Part shown: one piece after another, positions 27,633-36,083 of the stretch | Numbering within the stretch: the first letter of the stretch is position 1 | Layout of the letters: each line of letters starts with the position of its first letter | NCBI RefSeq assembly: GCF_036250735.1 | Contig: NZ_CP109430.1 | Span: 2,108,001 to 2,172,000, forward strand | Reading direction: 5' to 3' | DNA: 64,000 bases | Source: Streptosporangium sp. NBC_01495 | GTDB taxonomy: Bacteria; Actinomycetota; Actinomycetes; Streptosporangiales; Streptosporangiaceae | Position numbers and translations under genes: made by a program | The notes under the pieces: generated by a model | Told to the model about the DNA's origin: nothing | The model's input: only the letters and a program-made list of their open reading frames with translations | Databases searched by the model: none

Positions 27633-28718
27633 ATGACGGAACCGGCGACCGCGCGACCCGAGGATGTCGCGGTCATCGTGCCGAACTACAACAAGAAGAA
27701 GACTCTCCGAGCCTGCCTGGAGGCGGTGTACGCGCAGACGTACCCCCCGGCCGAGGTGATCGTGGTCGACGACCGCAGCACGGACGGCTCGCTGGACATC
27801 GCGCGGGAGTTCCCGTGCACGATCGTCGAGCTGCCGACCAACCAGGGGCCGTCGGCGGCCCGCAACACCGGGGTGGACTCCAGCGGCTCGCCCCTGCTGT
27901 TCTTCGTGGACTCCGACACGGCGCTGGCCCCGGACGCCGTGCAGAACGCGGTGCGGGCCTACCGGGAAACACCCGACTGCGGCATGGTTCAGGGGATCTA
28001 CGACAAGGAGCCGCTGTACGACGACGGTCCGGTGGAGAGATACCGCGTCTTCTCCGAGCACTTCGACCGCCAGCGGGCGGTGTCCACGTTCCTGTCCAAC
28101 TCGCTGATCCCGCGTACGGTCTTCCGCGAGGCGGGCGGGCTGGACGAGCGGCTGCGCGACGGCGAGGACTTCGAGTTCGGCAACCGGGTGCCGTCCAAGT
28201 ACCGGCTGGTGGTGACCGCGACCGTGGTCACCAAGGCGGACGACGTCGACCGGTTCTGGGAGTGCATGTGGGAGCGGTTCGTCAGGGCCAGCACCCTGCC
28301 GGTGATCATGTTGAGGGCGCGGCGGCTGTACGACGACGACACGATCGGGTTCCGGCTGGACATGATCGGGCCGGATCCCCGCACCCGCCGCCTGCCGCCG
28401 CGGATCTCCTCCGTCTCGGCGGCACTGAGCCTGTTCACGCTGCCGTTCGTCTTCTTCGTGCCCTGGCTGCTCGTGGTGCTCGCGCTGCTGCTGGCGGCGT
28501 TCGTGACGGTGAACCGTGACTTCCTCCGCTACTCCCACCGTTACCGGGGTGCGGGCTTCGCGCTGCTCATGGGCTCGATGCAGTTCTGCTACCACACGGC
28601 GTTCTTCCTGGGGGCCGGCGCGGGGCTGCCGCGGCTCGTCTTCGAGCTGCTTCGCCGTCAGGGGCACCCGGCCAAGACCGGCCTGACCCCGGTCTCCTCG
28701 GCCGGTGCGCCGGAGTGA
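27633..28718 (+). CDS. Membrane-anchored family 2 glycosyltransferase (GT-B)
   Basis: The 361-aa protein has VAVIVPNYNKKKTLRACLEA, VIVVDDRSTDGSLDIA, NQGPSAARNTGVDSSGS, DxD FFVDSDTALAPDAV and an acidic DGEDFEFGNR, the usual GT2 catalytic region. Three C-terminal hydrophobic segments follow. It is the most divergent of the four GT2 copies: the HDHDD stretch of the others is replaced by TKADDVDRFWECMWERF. It starts 18 bp after EEP1 with GGAAGGAA as ribosome-binding site, and its stop overlaps the next start (GTGA). Confidence 0.88.
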   Translation: MTEPATARPEDVAVIVPNYNKKKTLRACLEAVYAQTYPPAEVIVVDDRSTDGSLDIAREFPCTIVELPTNQGPSAARNTGVDSSGSPLLFFVDSDTALAPDAVQNAVRAYRETPDCGMVQGIYDKEPLYDDGPVERYRVFSEHFDRQRAVSTFLSNSLIPRTVFREAGGLDERLRDGEDFEFGNRVPSKYRLVVTATVVTKADDVDRFWECMWERFVRASTLPVIMLRARRLYDDDTIGFRLDMIGPDPRTRRLPPRISSVSAALSLFTLPFVFFVPWLLVVLALLLAAFVTVNRDFLRYSHRYRGAGFALLMGSMQFCYHTAFFLGAGAGLPRLVFELLRRQGHPAKTGLTPVSSAGAPE

Positions 28719-29761
28719 CCGCGAGCCGGCCGTGGCGCCCGCCGTGGCGCCTGCCCCGCGCGCTCGTGCGCGCCCTGATCGCGGCGTTCGCGCTGGTCCT
28801 GGTGGGCGCGGTGGTCATGGCACTGGCCGGGCAGGACTGGAGCGTGGTCTCCGTCATGCTCGCCCGGAGCGACGGCGGGCGGATCGGCCTCCTGCTGGCC
28901 GGTGCGCTGCTGACCAGCATGGCCGGGCTGGGGTTCGGCTATCTGGCGTGGCGGGCGGTGCTGTTCGAGCTCGGGCCGCCGGTCGGCGAACCACGGGTGG
29001 CACGCGTCTTCTTCGTGACGTTCCTGAGCAAGTACGTGCCGGGGAAGGTGCCCGGCCTGATCGCCGCGACCAAGGTGGCCACGGCCAACGGCGTCAGCTT
29101 CGGGCGGTTGATGGGTACGGCGGCGCTGAGCATGAGCCTGGTGCTGCTGACCGGGCTCACGATCGGGCTGCTCGCGGGTGTGCACATGCTCGGCACCCAG
29201 GTGGCATGGCTGGTGGCGGTGGCGGCGGTGCTGATCGTGGTCGTGCTGGTACGGCCGCAGCTGGTCAACCACGGCGCGCACCTGCTGCTGCGGGTGCTGC
29301 GCCGGCCGGACCCGGACAGGTCGGCCTCGGCCAGGGGGATACGGCTGGCGGTCGTCGCGCAGGCGGTGTCATGGCTGGTCACCGGCCTGCACCTGTGGCT
29401 GCTTGCGGTCGCGATGGGGGCCGACCCGCTGGGGTCCCTGGGATTGTGCGTGGGCGCGTTCACCCTGGCCACGACGGTCGGGATGCTGACGGTCGTGATA
29501 CCGGACGGGATCGGCGTTCGCGAGGCGGTGCTGACCGCCGCCCTGACGGTGGTGCTGCCCGCGCCGGCGGCCGCGGTGGTGGCGGTGGCGAGCCGGCTGG
29601 TCTCCACGGTCAGCGAGGTGGCGCTGGGAGCGGCGGCGCTGGCGGTGGCCGAGGTCGTCATCCGGCGTACCCCGGCCTCGGAGCCGGTGTCGGTGCCGGA
29701 GTCCACAACGGTGCCGGAGCCCGCGGCGGTGGCGGAATCGGCGCAGGCGGGAGACAAGTAG
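28715..29761 (+). CDS. LPG-synthase-TM family / flippase-like integral membrane protein
   Basis: The 348-aa protein has about eight hydrophobic helices and the features of PF03706/TIGR00374 (YbhN-like): GYLAWRAVLFELG, FFVTFLSKYVPGKVPGLIA and TVVIPDGIGVREAVLTAALT. The family includes the membrane half of MprF, which flips aminoacyl-lipids, and many proteins next to glycosyltransferases with proposed lipid-translocating roles. No aminoacyl-transferase domain is attached. The GTG start overlaps the GT-B stop by 4 bp, implying translational coupling and a shared pathway. Confidence 0.83.
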   Translation: MTASRPWRPPWRLPRALVRALIAAFALVLVGAVVMALAGQDWSVVSVMLARSDGGRIGLLLAGALLTSMAGLGFGYLAWRAVLFELGPPVGEPRVARVFFVTFLSKYVPGKVPGLIAATKVATANGVSFGRLMGTAALSMSLVLLTGLTIGLLAGVHMLGTQVAWLVAVAAVLIVVVLVRPQLVNHGAHLLLRVLRRPDPDRSASARGIRLAVVAQAVSWLVTGLHLWLLAVAMGADPLGSLGLCVGAFTLATTVGMLTVVIPDGIGVREAVLTAALTVVLPAPAAAVVAVASRLVSTVSEVALGAAALAVAEVVIRRTPASEPVSVPESTTVPEPAAVAESAQAGDK

Positions 29762-29860
29762 CCATGTCAAGCATCGGAACAGACGAATGCGTGCGAGCGT
29801 CCGCCGGGCAGGTCCCCTCCCGGCCGGCGGACGCCCGCCAACCCGAAGGGGTCATCGACC

Positions 29861-30892
29861 ATGGATGAGCAGCGGCCACTGGTCTCGGTCATCATTCCCA
29901 ACTACAACTACGCCCGTACGCTGGACCTCTGCCTGAGCGCGCTGGAGCGGCAGGACTACCCGCACATCGAAGTGATCGTCGTCGACGACCGGAGCACCGA
30001 CGACTCGGTGGAGATAGCCCGTCGGCACGGGGTGCGGGTGCTGGTCACCGACACCAACATCGGGGCGCCGGCGGCGCGTAACCTCGGCGTCGAGCACGCG
30101 CGCGGGGAGGTGCTGTTCTTCCTCGACTCGGATGTGGCGCTCACCCCGGACACGGTCGGGAACGCGGTGGCGCTGCTCACGTCCGATCCCACGCTGGGGG
30201 TGGTGTGCGGCACGTACGAGCCGGAGCCGTTGATCCCCGACAGCCGCGTGGAGCGGTACCGCAGCCTTCAGCTGCACTACTGGATCTCCGGTGACGCGGG
30301 CGACATCACCACGATCTATTCGGCGATCTTCGCGATGTGGACCAGGGTCTTCCACGAGATCGGCCCGCTCAACCCGGCGCTGCGCCACAGCGAGAACGCC
30401 GACTACGGTCACCGGATCACCCAGCGCTACCGGATCGTGCTGGACACCGCGATCAGGGGCGCGCACGACCACGACGACAAGCTGAGCGTGGTGCTGTCGA
30501 AGTTCTTCCACCGCGCGCGCCTGCACATTCCGCTGTACCTGCGCCGGCCGGACTTCAACGGCGGCCCGACCAACAGCAGCCGCGGCTGGGGTTCGCTCGC
30601 CGCCCTGTTCGCGGTGGTCACCCTGGCGCTGCCGGTTCTGTTCGGCCCGCTCTGGCTGCTCGTGCCGTTCGTGCTGCTGGCCGGCTCCATCGCGTCCGAC
30701 CTGGGGATGTACCGCTTCGTCTGGGGTTATGCCGGTGCGGCGTTCACCGTCTACTTCACCGCGATCCACTTCCTGGTGAACGTCACCGTCGCGGTGGCGG
30801 TCTTCGTCGGTGCCGCGCAGTGCCTGCTGTCCAGCCGGTTCCGGCACACCTACGACATGCCGGAGCCGTCCGCGCCGGCGATGGGGGCGTGA
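29861..30892 (+). CDS. Membrane-anchored family 2 glycosyltransferase (GT-C)
   Basis: The 343-aa protein reads PLVSVIIPNYNYARTLDLCL, VIVVDDRSTDDSVEIARRHG, NIGAPAARNLGVEHARGE, DxD FFLDSDVALTPDTV, ENADYGHRITQRY and GAHDHDDKLSVVLSKFFHRA. Two or three hydrophobic C-terminal helices follow. It is a close paralogue of GT-D (next gene, 3 bp away) and of GT-A, so the set arose by local duplication. A 99-bp gap from the flippase-like gene is the only sizeable break before EEP2. Confidence 0.88.
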   Translation: MDEQRPLVSVIIPNYNYARTLDLCLSALERQDYPHIEVIVVDDRSTDDSVEIARRHGVRVLVTDTNIGAPAARNLGVEHARGEVLFFLDSDVALTPDTVGNAVALLTSDPTLGVVCGTYEPEPLIPDSRVERYRSLQLHYWISGDAGDITTIYSAIFAMWTRVFHEIGPLNPALRHSENADYGHRITQRYRIVLDTAIRGAHDHDDKLSVVLSKFFHRARLHIPLYLRRPDFNGGPTNSSRGWGSLAALFAVVTLALPVLFGPLWLLVPFVLLAGSIASDLGMYRFVWGYAGAAFTVYFTAIHFLVNVTVAVAVFVGAAQCLLSSRFRHTYDMPEPSAPAMGA

Positions 30893-30895
30893 GCG

Positions 30896-31933
30896 ATGAG
30901 CGGCCCCCTGGTGTCGGTGATCGTGCCCAACTACAACTACGCCGGCTCGCTGGAGCTCTGCCTGCGCGCCCTGCAGGAGCAGACCTACCAGCCGATCGAG
31001 CTGATCATGGTGGACGACGGCAGCACCGACGACTCCGTCGCGGTCGCGGAGCGGCTCGGTGTCCGGGTCGTCCACACCGAGCACAACATGGGGGTGGCCG
31101 GCGCGCGCAACCTCGGCGTCACCCACGCCCGTGGCGAGATCCTGGTGTTCGTCGACTCCGACGTGGCCGCCTACCCCGACGCCGTCGAGGTGGCGGTGGG
31201 CATGCTCGCGGCCGACGCGCGGCTCGGGGCGGTGTGCAGCATCCACGACCCGGAGCCGCTGATCCGCGACAGTCTCGTCGAGGAGTACCGAGCGCTGCAG
31301 TACTACTACTGGACGGCGAGCTCCGAGGGGCCCATCTCGTTCCTCTTCCCGGCGATGGTCGCGATACCCCGCCACGTGTTCGACGAGGTCGGGCAGTTCA
31401 ACACCCGGCTGCGCGAGACCGAGGAGGTCGACTACGGTCACCGTCTCACCCAGCGGTACGGCATGGTGCTCACCTCCGCGGTGCGCTCCCGGCACGACCA
31501 CGACGACGAGCTGTTCAAGCTGCTGCGCAAGCTGTTCAAGCGGGGGCGCGCCCGGGTGCCGCTGTACGCGCAGCGCAAGCGCTTCGCCCGCGGGTTCGAG
31601 ACCTCGAACCGGGCCGGTGGCAGCCTCGCCGCGCTGGCGGCGGTGGCCACGCTCCCGGCGGTGGCGGTGTTCGGCCCGGTCGGCGCTGTTCTGCCGGGCC
31701 TCGCCCTGGCTGTGTCGATCCTGGCCGACCTCGGCATGTACCGGTTCGTGCTGCGGCGGCGCGGCCCGCTCTTCCTGCTCTACTACGGTACGGTGCATTT
31801 CGTGGTGAACGTGACCATCGCGGCGGGGGTGGCGGCCGGGGTCGTGCAGTGGTTCTGCTCCGCCAGGTTCCGTCGGCTCTACGACTCTGACCTGCTCGTG
31901 CGGCCCTCGGCCGCCGGAGAGGCGGCGATGTGA
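30896..31933 (+). CDS. Membrane-anchored family 2 glycosyltransferase (GT-D)
   Basis: The 345-aa protein has PLVSVIVPNYNYAGSLELCL, LIMVDDGSTDDSVAVAERLG, NMGVAGARNLGVTHARGE, DxD VFVDSDVAAYPDAV, EEVDYGHRLTQRYG and SRHDHDDELFKLLRKLFKRG, then C-terminal membrane helices. It follows GT-C by 3 bp, and the two are alignable along the whole length. Sequential GT2 enzymes acting on one lipid-linked chain is the likely arrangement, but donor and acceptor sugars cannot be read from sequence. Confidence 0.88.
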   Translation: MSGPLVSVIVPNYNYAGSLELCLRALQEQTYQPIELIMVDDGSTDDSVAVAERLGVRVVHTEHNMGVAGARNLGVTHARGEILVFVDSDVAAYPDAVEVAVGMLAADARLGAVCSIHDPEPLIRDSLVEEYRALQYYYWTASSEGPISFLFPAMVAIPRHVFDEVGQFNTRLRETEEVDYGHRLTQRYGMVLTSAVRSRHDHDDELFKLLRKLFKRGRARVPLYAQRKRFARGFETSNRAGGSLAALAAVATLPAVAVFGPVGAVLPGLALAVSILADLGMYRFVLRRRGPLFLLYYGTVHFVVNVTIAAGVAAGVVQWFCSARFRRLYDSDLLVRPSAAGEAAM

Positions 31934-31988
31934 CGGCTCGTCCGTGCCCGCCCGCCCCACGCGTACGTCCCGGATCCGGCCGCCCTCG

Positions 31989-33161
31989 ATGACCGACACG
32001 CGGGTCGTGACCGCGACCGCCGGGCCCGGGCCCGCCCGGCGGTCACGCTGGTGGACCTGGCCGCTGCTGTCCGCGCCGGTCGCCTGGCTGGTGTTCGTGG
32101 CGGTCCATCGCGTGCTGTCCGGCCGGGTGTGGTGGTGGCAGGTTCCGGAGCTCGTCCCGCCGTCCGCCTTCGCGGTCGTCCCGGTCCTGCTGCTCGCGGT
32201 GGCCCTGCCGGCGCGCACGGCCAGGGGGTGGATCGCGGCGGTGACGCTCGCCTCCCTGGTGCTCGGCGGAGGCGCGAGCGGGCTCAACCCCGCCTCCCTG
32301 TGGCACCGTCCCCCGCCCGCCCCGCCGGGCGCGATCACGGTGTTCTCCTGGAACACGTTGTACTGGGACATGCGGACGGGCGGGGAGACGATGCCCCCGC
32401 CCACCGGCACGCCGTCGCGCGACATCGACGACTTCTACCGGTATCTGCACGACCAGAAGGCGGACGTGTATCTCCTGCAGGAGTACATCTACTTCGGCCG
32501 GGACTCGAAGGTGATCCGGGTGGACGACACGGCCAGACTGCGCCGGGAGTTTCCCGGCTACCACATCGCCGTGGCGAGCGAGCTGGTGACGGTCTCCCGG
32601 TTCCCGATCGTCCTGGAGCGGGGGATCGATCTGCGCCCGTGGCTGTCGGAGGAACGCGACCGAGTCATACCCCCCGACCCGGGCCTGCCCGGTTTCTCCG
32701 CGGTGAAGACGCTGCGTACGGACATACGCGTCGGCGGGAACGGCGGGAACGGCGAAAACACGATCTCGTTCTACAACACGCACATCAACTCACCTGTCCA
32801 CGCGTTCCCGCAGGGCTTGGATCCCCGCCGTCTCAACCGGACCCAGCACGAGCGGCGGCAGGCCAACCTCCGCGCGCTCGCGGCCGACGTCGAGAGGAAT
32901 CCGCACCCGGCCGTGCTGGCCGGGGACTTCAACGCCTCACCGGCGATGGGCATCATGCGCCTGCTGCCGGACCGGCTGGTCGACGCCACCCCGGTGCTCG
33001 AATCGCTCTACCCCACCTCCTGGGACGACCGATGGCCGCTGTGGCGGATCGACTGGGCGTTCACCACGCCGGACGTCACCGTGCACCGGTACGGACTGGT
33101 GCGGTCGAACGGTCTCTCCGACCACAGCGGGCAACGCCTGGTCGTCTCGACGAGCGGATGA
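31989..33161 (+). CDS. Membrane-anchored EEP-family phosphodiesterase/phosphatase 2 (VanJ-like layout)
   Basis: The 390-aa paralogue of EEP1 has three N-terminal helices and an extracytoplasmic EEP domain: FSWNTLYWD, YLLQEYIYF, FYNTHIN (His 265 present), LAGDFNASP, WRIDWAFTTPD and LSDHSGQRLVV. All expected metal and catalytic positions look intact, unlike EEP1. A role in dephosphorylating a polyprenyl-phosphate intermediate on the outer face is inferred from VanJ-like architecture and the pathway context. ATG 31989 was chosen; GTG 31944 in frame is possible. It ends 13 bp before the convergent regulator gene. Confidence 0.83.
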   Translation: MTDTRVVTATAGPGPARRSRWWTWPLLSAPVAWLVFVAVHRVLSGRVWWWQVPELVPPSAFAVVPVLLLAVALPARTARGWIAAVTLASLVLGGGASGLNPASLWHRPPPAPPGAITVFSWNTLYWDMRTGGETMPPPTGTPSRDIDDFYRYLHDQKADVYLLQEYIYFGRDSKVIRVDDTARLRREFPGYHIAVASELVTVSRFPIVLERGIDLRPWLSEERDRVIPPDPGLPGFSAVKTLRTDIRVGGNGGNGENTISFYNTHINSPVHAFPQGLDPRRLNRTQHERRQANLRALAADVERNPHPAVLAGDFNASPAMGIMRLLPDRLVDATPVLESLYPTSWDDRWPLWRIDWAFTTPDVTVHRYGLVRSNGLSDHSGQRLVVSTSG

Positions 33162-33174
33162 TCCGGAGAAAGGG

Positions 33175-34041
33175 TCAGGGCCTGCGGGACAGCACCCGGT
33201 CGGGCAGGTGGGCCGTGGGGCGGGTCCAGCTCGGCGGCTGCCCGAGTGGCGCCCAGCCGGAACCGGCGTGGTCGGCGCCGGCCAGGACCACTCCCTCGGC
33301 CGCCCAGGTCGGCATGTCGTGATCGCCGCGCAGGATCTCCTGGTGCAGCGCGCGCAGCTCAGGTCCCGGCTCGATGCCCAGGTGATCGGCCAGATACCCG
33401 CGCAGGCGCGCGTACTGGGCCACCGCCTCCGCGGTGCGTCCCAGGGCGCAGAGCGCGCGCATCAGCATGCTCGCGAGCGGCTCCACGAGCGGGTAACGGG
33501 GAACGAGGGGGGTGAGTTCGGTGACCACCGCGTCGGGCCGCCCCAGCCGCAGGTGTGCCTGCGCCCAGGTGACGACGGCACTGACGAACTGCTGCTCGAT
33601 GCTGTAGCGCATCCGGGAGGCCCAGTCTCCCGTGATGTCGGTCAGCGGCGAGCCGCGCCACAGCTCCAGCGCCTCGGCCAGCAGCGCGGCCCGGGTGGAG
33701 TCGTCGCCGGGATGGGTCTGCGCCTGTTTCGCCAGCCGGTGGAAGCGGTGGGCGTCCACCCGGTCGGGGTCGGCCTCCAGCACGTAACCGCCCCCGCGGC
33801 GCTCGATGGAGGCCGCGGTTCCCGTCAGCGCCTGCCGCAGGCGTGCGATGTGGGCGTACAGGGAATCCGTCGCCCGGTCCGGTGGAAGATTCCAGACCCG
33901 GTCGATCAACGTCGGAAGCGACACGGGATGATTGACGTCGACCGCCAGGGCGGCCAGCACCGCACGTCGTTGCGGTGGACCCAGAGGAACACGCCGGCCG
34001 TCGACGGTCACCTCAACCGGACCCAGTATGCGGACTTCCAT
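33175..34041 (-). CDS. SARP/BTAD-family transcriptional regulator (short form)
   Basis: This 288-aa protein has the two-domain SARP layout: an OmpR-type winged helix (EVRILGPVEVTVDGRRVPLG, LIDRVW, DSLYAHIARLRQAL) and a bacterial transcriptional activator domain (VDAHRFHRLAKQA, ALELWRGSPLTDI, RYPLVEPLASMLMRAL, LADHLGIEPGPELRALHQ). SARPs bind 11-bp-spaced direct repeats and switch on biosynthetic clusters. It lies 20 bp after the UbiA gene as the last gene of the minus-strand operon. ATG 34041 follows AAGGAAAG. The GACAAG boxes at 26.2-26.3 kb are candidate targets. Confidence 0.9.
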   Translation of the reverse strand: MEVRILGPVEVTVDGRRVPLGPPQRRAVLAALAVDVNHPVSLPTLIDRVWNLPPDRATDSLYAHIARLRQALTGTAASIERRGGGYVLEADPDRVDAHRFHRLAKQAQTHPGDDSTRAALLAEALELWRGSPLTDITGDWASRMRYSIEQQFVSAVVTWAQAHLRLGRPDAVVTELTPLVPRYPLVEPLASMLMRALCALGRTAEAVAQYARLRGYLADHLGIEPGPELRALHQEILRGDHDMPTWAAEGVVLAGADHAGSGWAPLGQPPSWTRPTAHLPDRVLSRRP

Positions 34042-34061
34042 TCTTTCCTTCCGTGTCGCTC

Positions 34062-35027
34062 TCACAACGGGACGGGATGGTGGGCGAGCACGAGCGTCAC
34101 ACCCAGGGTGGCGGCCCACAACATCGAGTTGGCGACCATGACACGGTCCCGCAACAGGATTCGGACCGGGTCACCACCCTCTTCATCCATCAGTTGGATC
34201 TGCAGGTAGCGGAAGAGGGCGAAGAGCGCGAAGGGCGTGGACAGCAGCATCGCCGTCTGACCGTACTGGGGGCCGAACGGGCCCTCCTCGCGCAGGTAGA
34301 TGAGGCCGGAGACGAGGGCGAGCACGGAGGCGATCTGCAGCAGCCAGTTGGTCAGCTCCATCGAGTAGCCGTGGAGTGCCGGCCGGTGCGCTGCACCGTT
34401 CTTCAGTTCCTGGCGTCGCTTGCCGATGAGGAGCAGCAGGGACATCGAGAACACCGTGACCAGCAACCAGGCGGACGCCTGCCCTCCGGCCACCTCGTAC
34501 CCCTGGACGACCCGGAGGACGAAACAGACCGCCACCGTGCCCACGTCGACCAGCGGGATGTGTTTGAGATAGCGGCTGTAGGCGATGTTGATCAAGAGGT
34601 ACACCACTATGGGCCAGTACGGTCCCGGGGTGAGGAGGATGACGGCACTGAGCAGTCCGAGCAGGGCGGCACAGTAGGCGTACGCGACCCTGATCCCCAC
34701 GCGACCGGCGGCGACGGGGCGATGGCGCTTGACGGGATGGTGCACGTCACGGTGCCGGTCGGCGATGTCGTTGCCGACGTAGACGGCGGAGGAGGCCAGG
34801 ATGAACGCGACCGTGGCCAGGAGGACCTGGCCCACCGTGGCGAGGTTCCACAGGGAGGTGTCGATGAGCGCGATCGGCACAAGGAGAATCGCCTTGGCCG
34901 CGTGCGACGGCCGTATCAGCCTGAAGAGGTCCGTGACCAGGCGGGGCCGGGCCTCCGTCGTCTGATCCGGGGCCGGTCCACGGGGCCGCGGGAGTTCTGG
35001 AATGTCTGCCGATTCGACGACGTACAT
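34062..35027 (-). CDS. UbiA-family prenyltransferase, decaprenyl-phosphate phosphoribosyltransferase-like
   Basis: The 321-aa integral membrane protein has nine or so helices and the first Asp-rich motif GNDIADRHRDVHHPVKRHRP (residues ~85-104), the N-D-x2-D-x3-D-x2-HP-x-K-x2-RP form seen in DPPR synthase (Rv3806c type). The second polar motif is in SRYLKHIPLVDVG. Such enzymes join PRPP to a polyprenyl phosphate to make phosphoribosyl-polyprenol, precursor of lipid-linked pentose donors. No DprE1/DprE2-like pair is next to it. It sits 15 bp after the SDR gene in the operon. Confidence 0.83.
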   Translation of the reverse strand: MYVVESADIPELPRPRGPAPDQTTEARPRLVTDLFRLIRPSHAAKAILLVPIALIDTSLWNLATVGQVLLATVAFILASSAVYVGNDIADRHRDVHHPVKRHRPVAAGRVGIRVAYAYCAALLGLLSAVILLTPGPYWPIVVYLLINIAYSRYLKHIPLVDVGTVAVCFVLRVVQGYEVAGGQASAWLLVTVFSMSLLLLIGKRRQELKNGAAHRPALHGYSMELTNWLLQIASVLALVSGLIYLREEGPFGPQYGQTAMLLSTPFALFALFRYLQIQLMDEEGGDPVRILLRDRVMVANSMLWAATLGVTLVLAHHPVPL

Positions 35028-35042
35028 GCTTTCCCCGTCACT

Positions 35043-36083
35043 TCAGAAGAAGACTTTCGCCAGTGACAGCGCGCCCTGCCGCCACGCGTCACGGCTGGTC
35101 TGGCCGGCCCCCCGCGGTGAACCGGTGGTGCGGTTCTCCCGCCACCACGCGTACGTGCGGAGAATCGCGTCCCGGTTGGACAGCCGGGGGTGGAAGCCGA
35201 GCCGGTCCCTGGCCTTGTCGATGCTGACGTAGGAGTCGGCGAGCAGTTTGTGCACCAGCCGCCCGTACACCGGGGACAGCCGGGTCCGCTCCAGCAGCCG
35301 GAGTCCGGTCAGGGCCGGCCGGACGGGCAGCGACACGACGCGTTTGCCGTGACCGGCCGTGTCGAGTACCGCCTGGAAGTCCTCCCGCAGGGTGCCGAAC
35401 TCCTCGGCCGCGAGGTTGTAGGTGTCGTTCGCGACCTCCGCCGGTGCCGTCAGGACGCCGGCCACGGCGTCCACCAGGTCCTCTATGGCGAGCATCTGGA
35501 TGCGCACGTCCCCGCGGCCGAGGACCGGGAAGTTCCGGCCCTCCTCGGCCCACTCGAAGAGCATCGCGAACAGGCCCATCCGGCCGGGACCGAGGAAGGT
35601 CTTGGGGCGCAGGATCGGCACGCACATCCCGCCGGCCCGGTACTTGTCGGCCAGCTCCTCCGCCTCGGTCTTGGCCCTGGTGTAGGGGTCGACCGGCTCG
35701 CGCGGATGCTCCTCCGGGGTGGGCACCAGCTTCGGGAGCCCGTACACGGCGGTGGAGGAGATGTGGACCGTCCTGCCCACCCCGGCCCGGCGCGCGGCCT
35801 CCAGCACGCTGTGGGTTCCTCCGACGATGAGGCTGTGGATCTGCTCGGCTGGATAGCTCGGCAGCGCGCCGGCGCAGTGCACGACCGCGTCCGCGCCGGC
35901 CATCGCCTCGGTCATCAGCGAGACGTCCCGTACGTCGCCGACCCGGTGGCTCCATCCCGGGTCCGGGTCGGACGGCGGGCGCAGGTCCACGCCGATCACC
36001 TCGTGGCCCGCGAGCACGAGCCGCCGGACCAGGTTGCCGCCGAGCATTCCGGCGCTGCCGGTCACTACGACCCGATAGGCCAC
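35043..36083 (-). CDS. Extended SDR, NAD-dependent sugar epimerase/dehydratase-like
   Basis: The 346-aa protein begins with the Rossmann motif VVVTGSAGMLGGNLVRRL and has DAVVHCAG, HISSTAVYG and the catalytic Tyr-x3-Lys in YTRAKTEAEELA. This is the layout of extended SDRs acting on nucleotide- or lipid-linked sugars, and also of 3-beta-hydroxysteroid-type enzymes; the exact substrate is unclear. GTG 36083 follows GGAGAAGGTGGG and overlaps the aminotransferase gene by 19 bp. In this operon it could epimerise or oxidise the sugar laid on the carrier lipid. Confidence 0.83.
   Translation of the reverse strand: MAYRVVVTGSAGMLGGNLVRRLVLAGHEVIGVDLRPPSDPDPGWSHRVGDVRDVSLMTEAMAGADAVVHCAGALPSYPAEQIHSLIVGGTHSVLEAARRAGVGRTVHISSTAVYGLPKLVPTPEEHPREPVDPYTRAKTEAEELADKYRAGGMCVPILRPKTFLGPGRMGLFAMLFEWAEEGRNFPVLGRGDVRIQMLAIEDLVDAVAGVLTAPAEVANDTYNLAAEEFGTLREDFQAVLDTAGHGKRVVSLPVRPALTGLRLLERTRLSPVYGRLVHKLLADSYVSIDKARDRLGFHPRLSNRDAILRTYAWWRENRTTGSPRGAGQTSRDAWRQGALSLAKVFF

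Noticed and set aside
34062..35027. Assignment to full mycobacterial-type arabinogalactan synthesis
   Set aside because: The DPPR-synthase motif is present, but no DprE1/DprE2, Emb or Aft-like genes are seen, and the SDR and aminotransferase partners differ.
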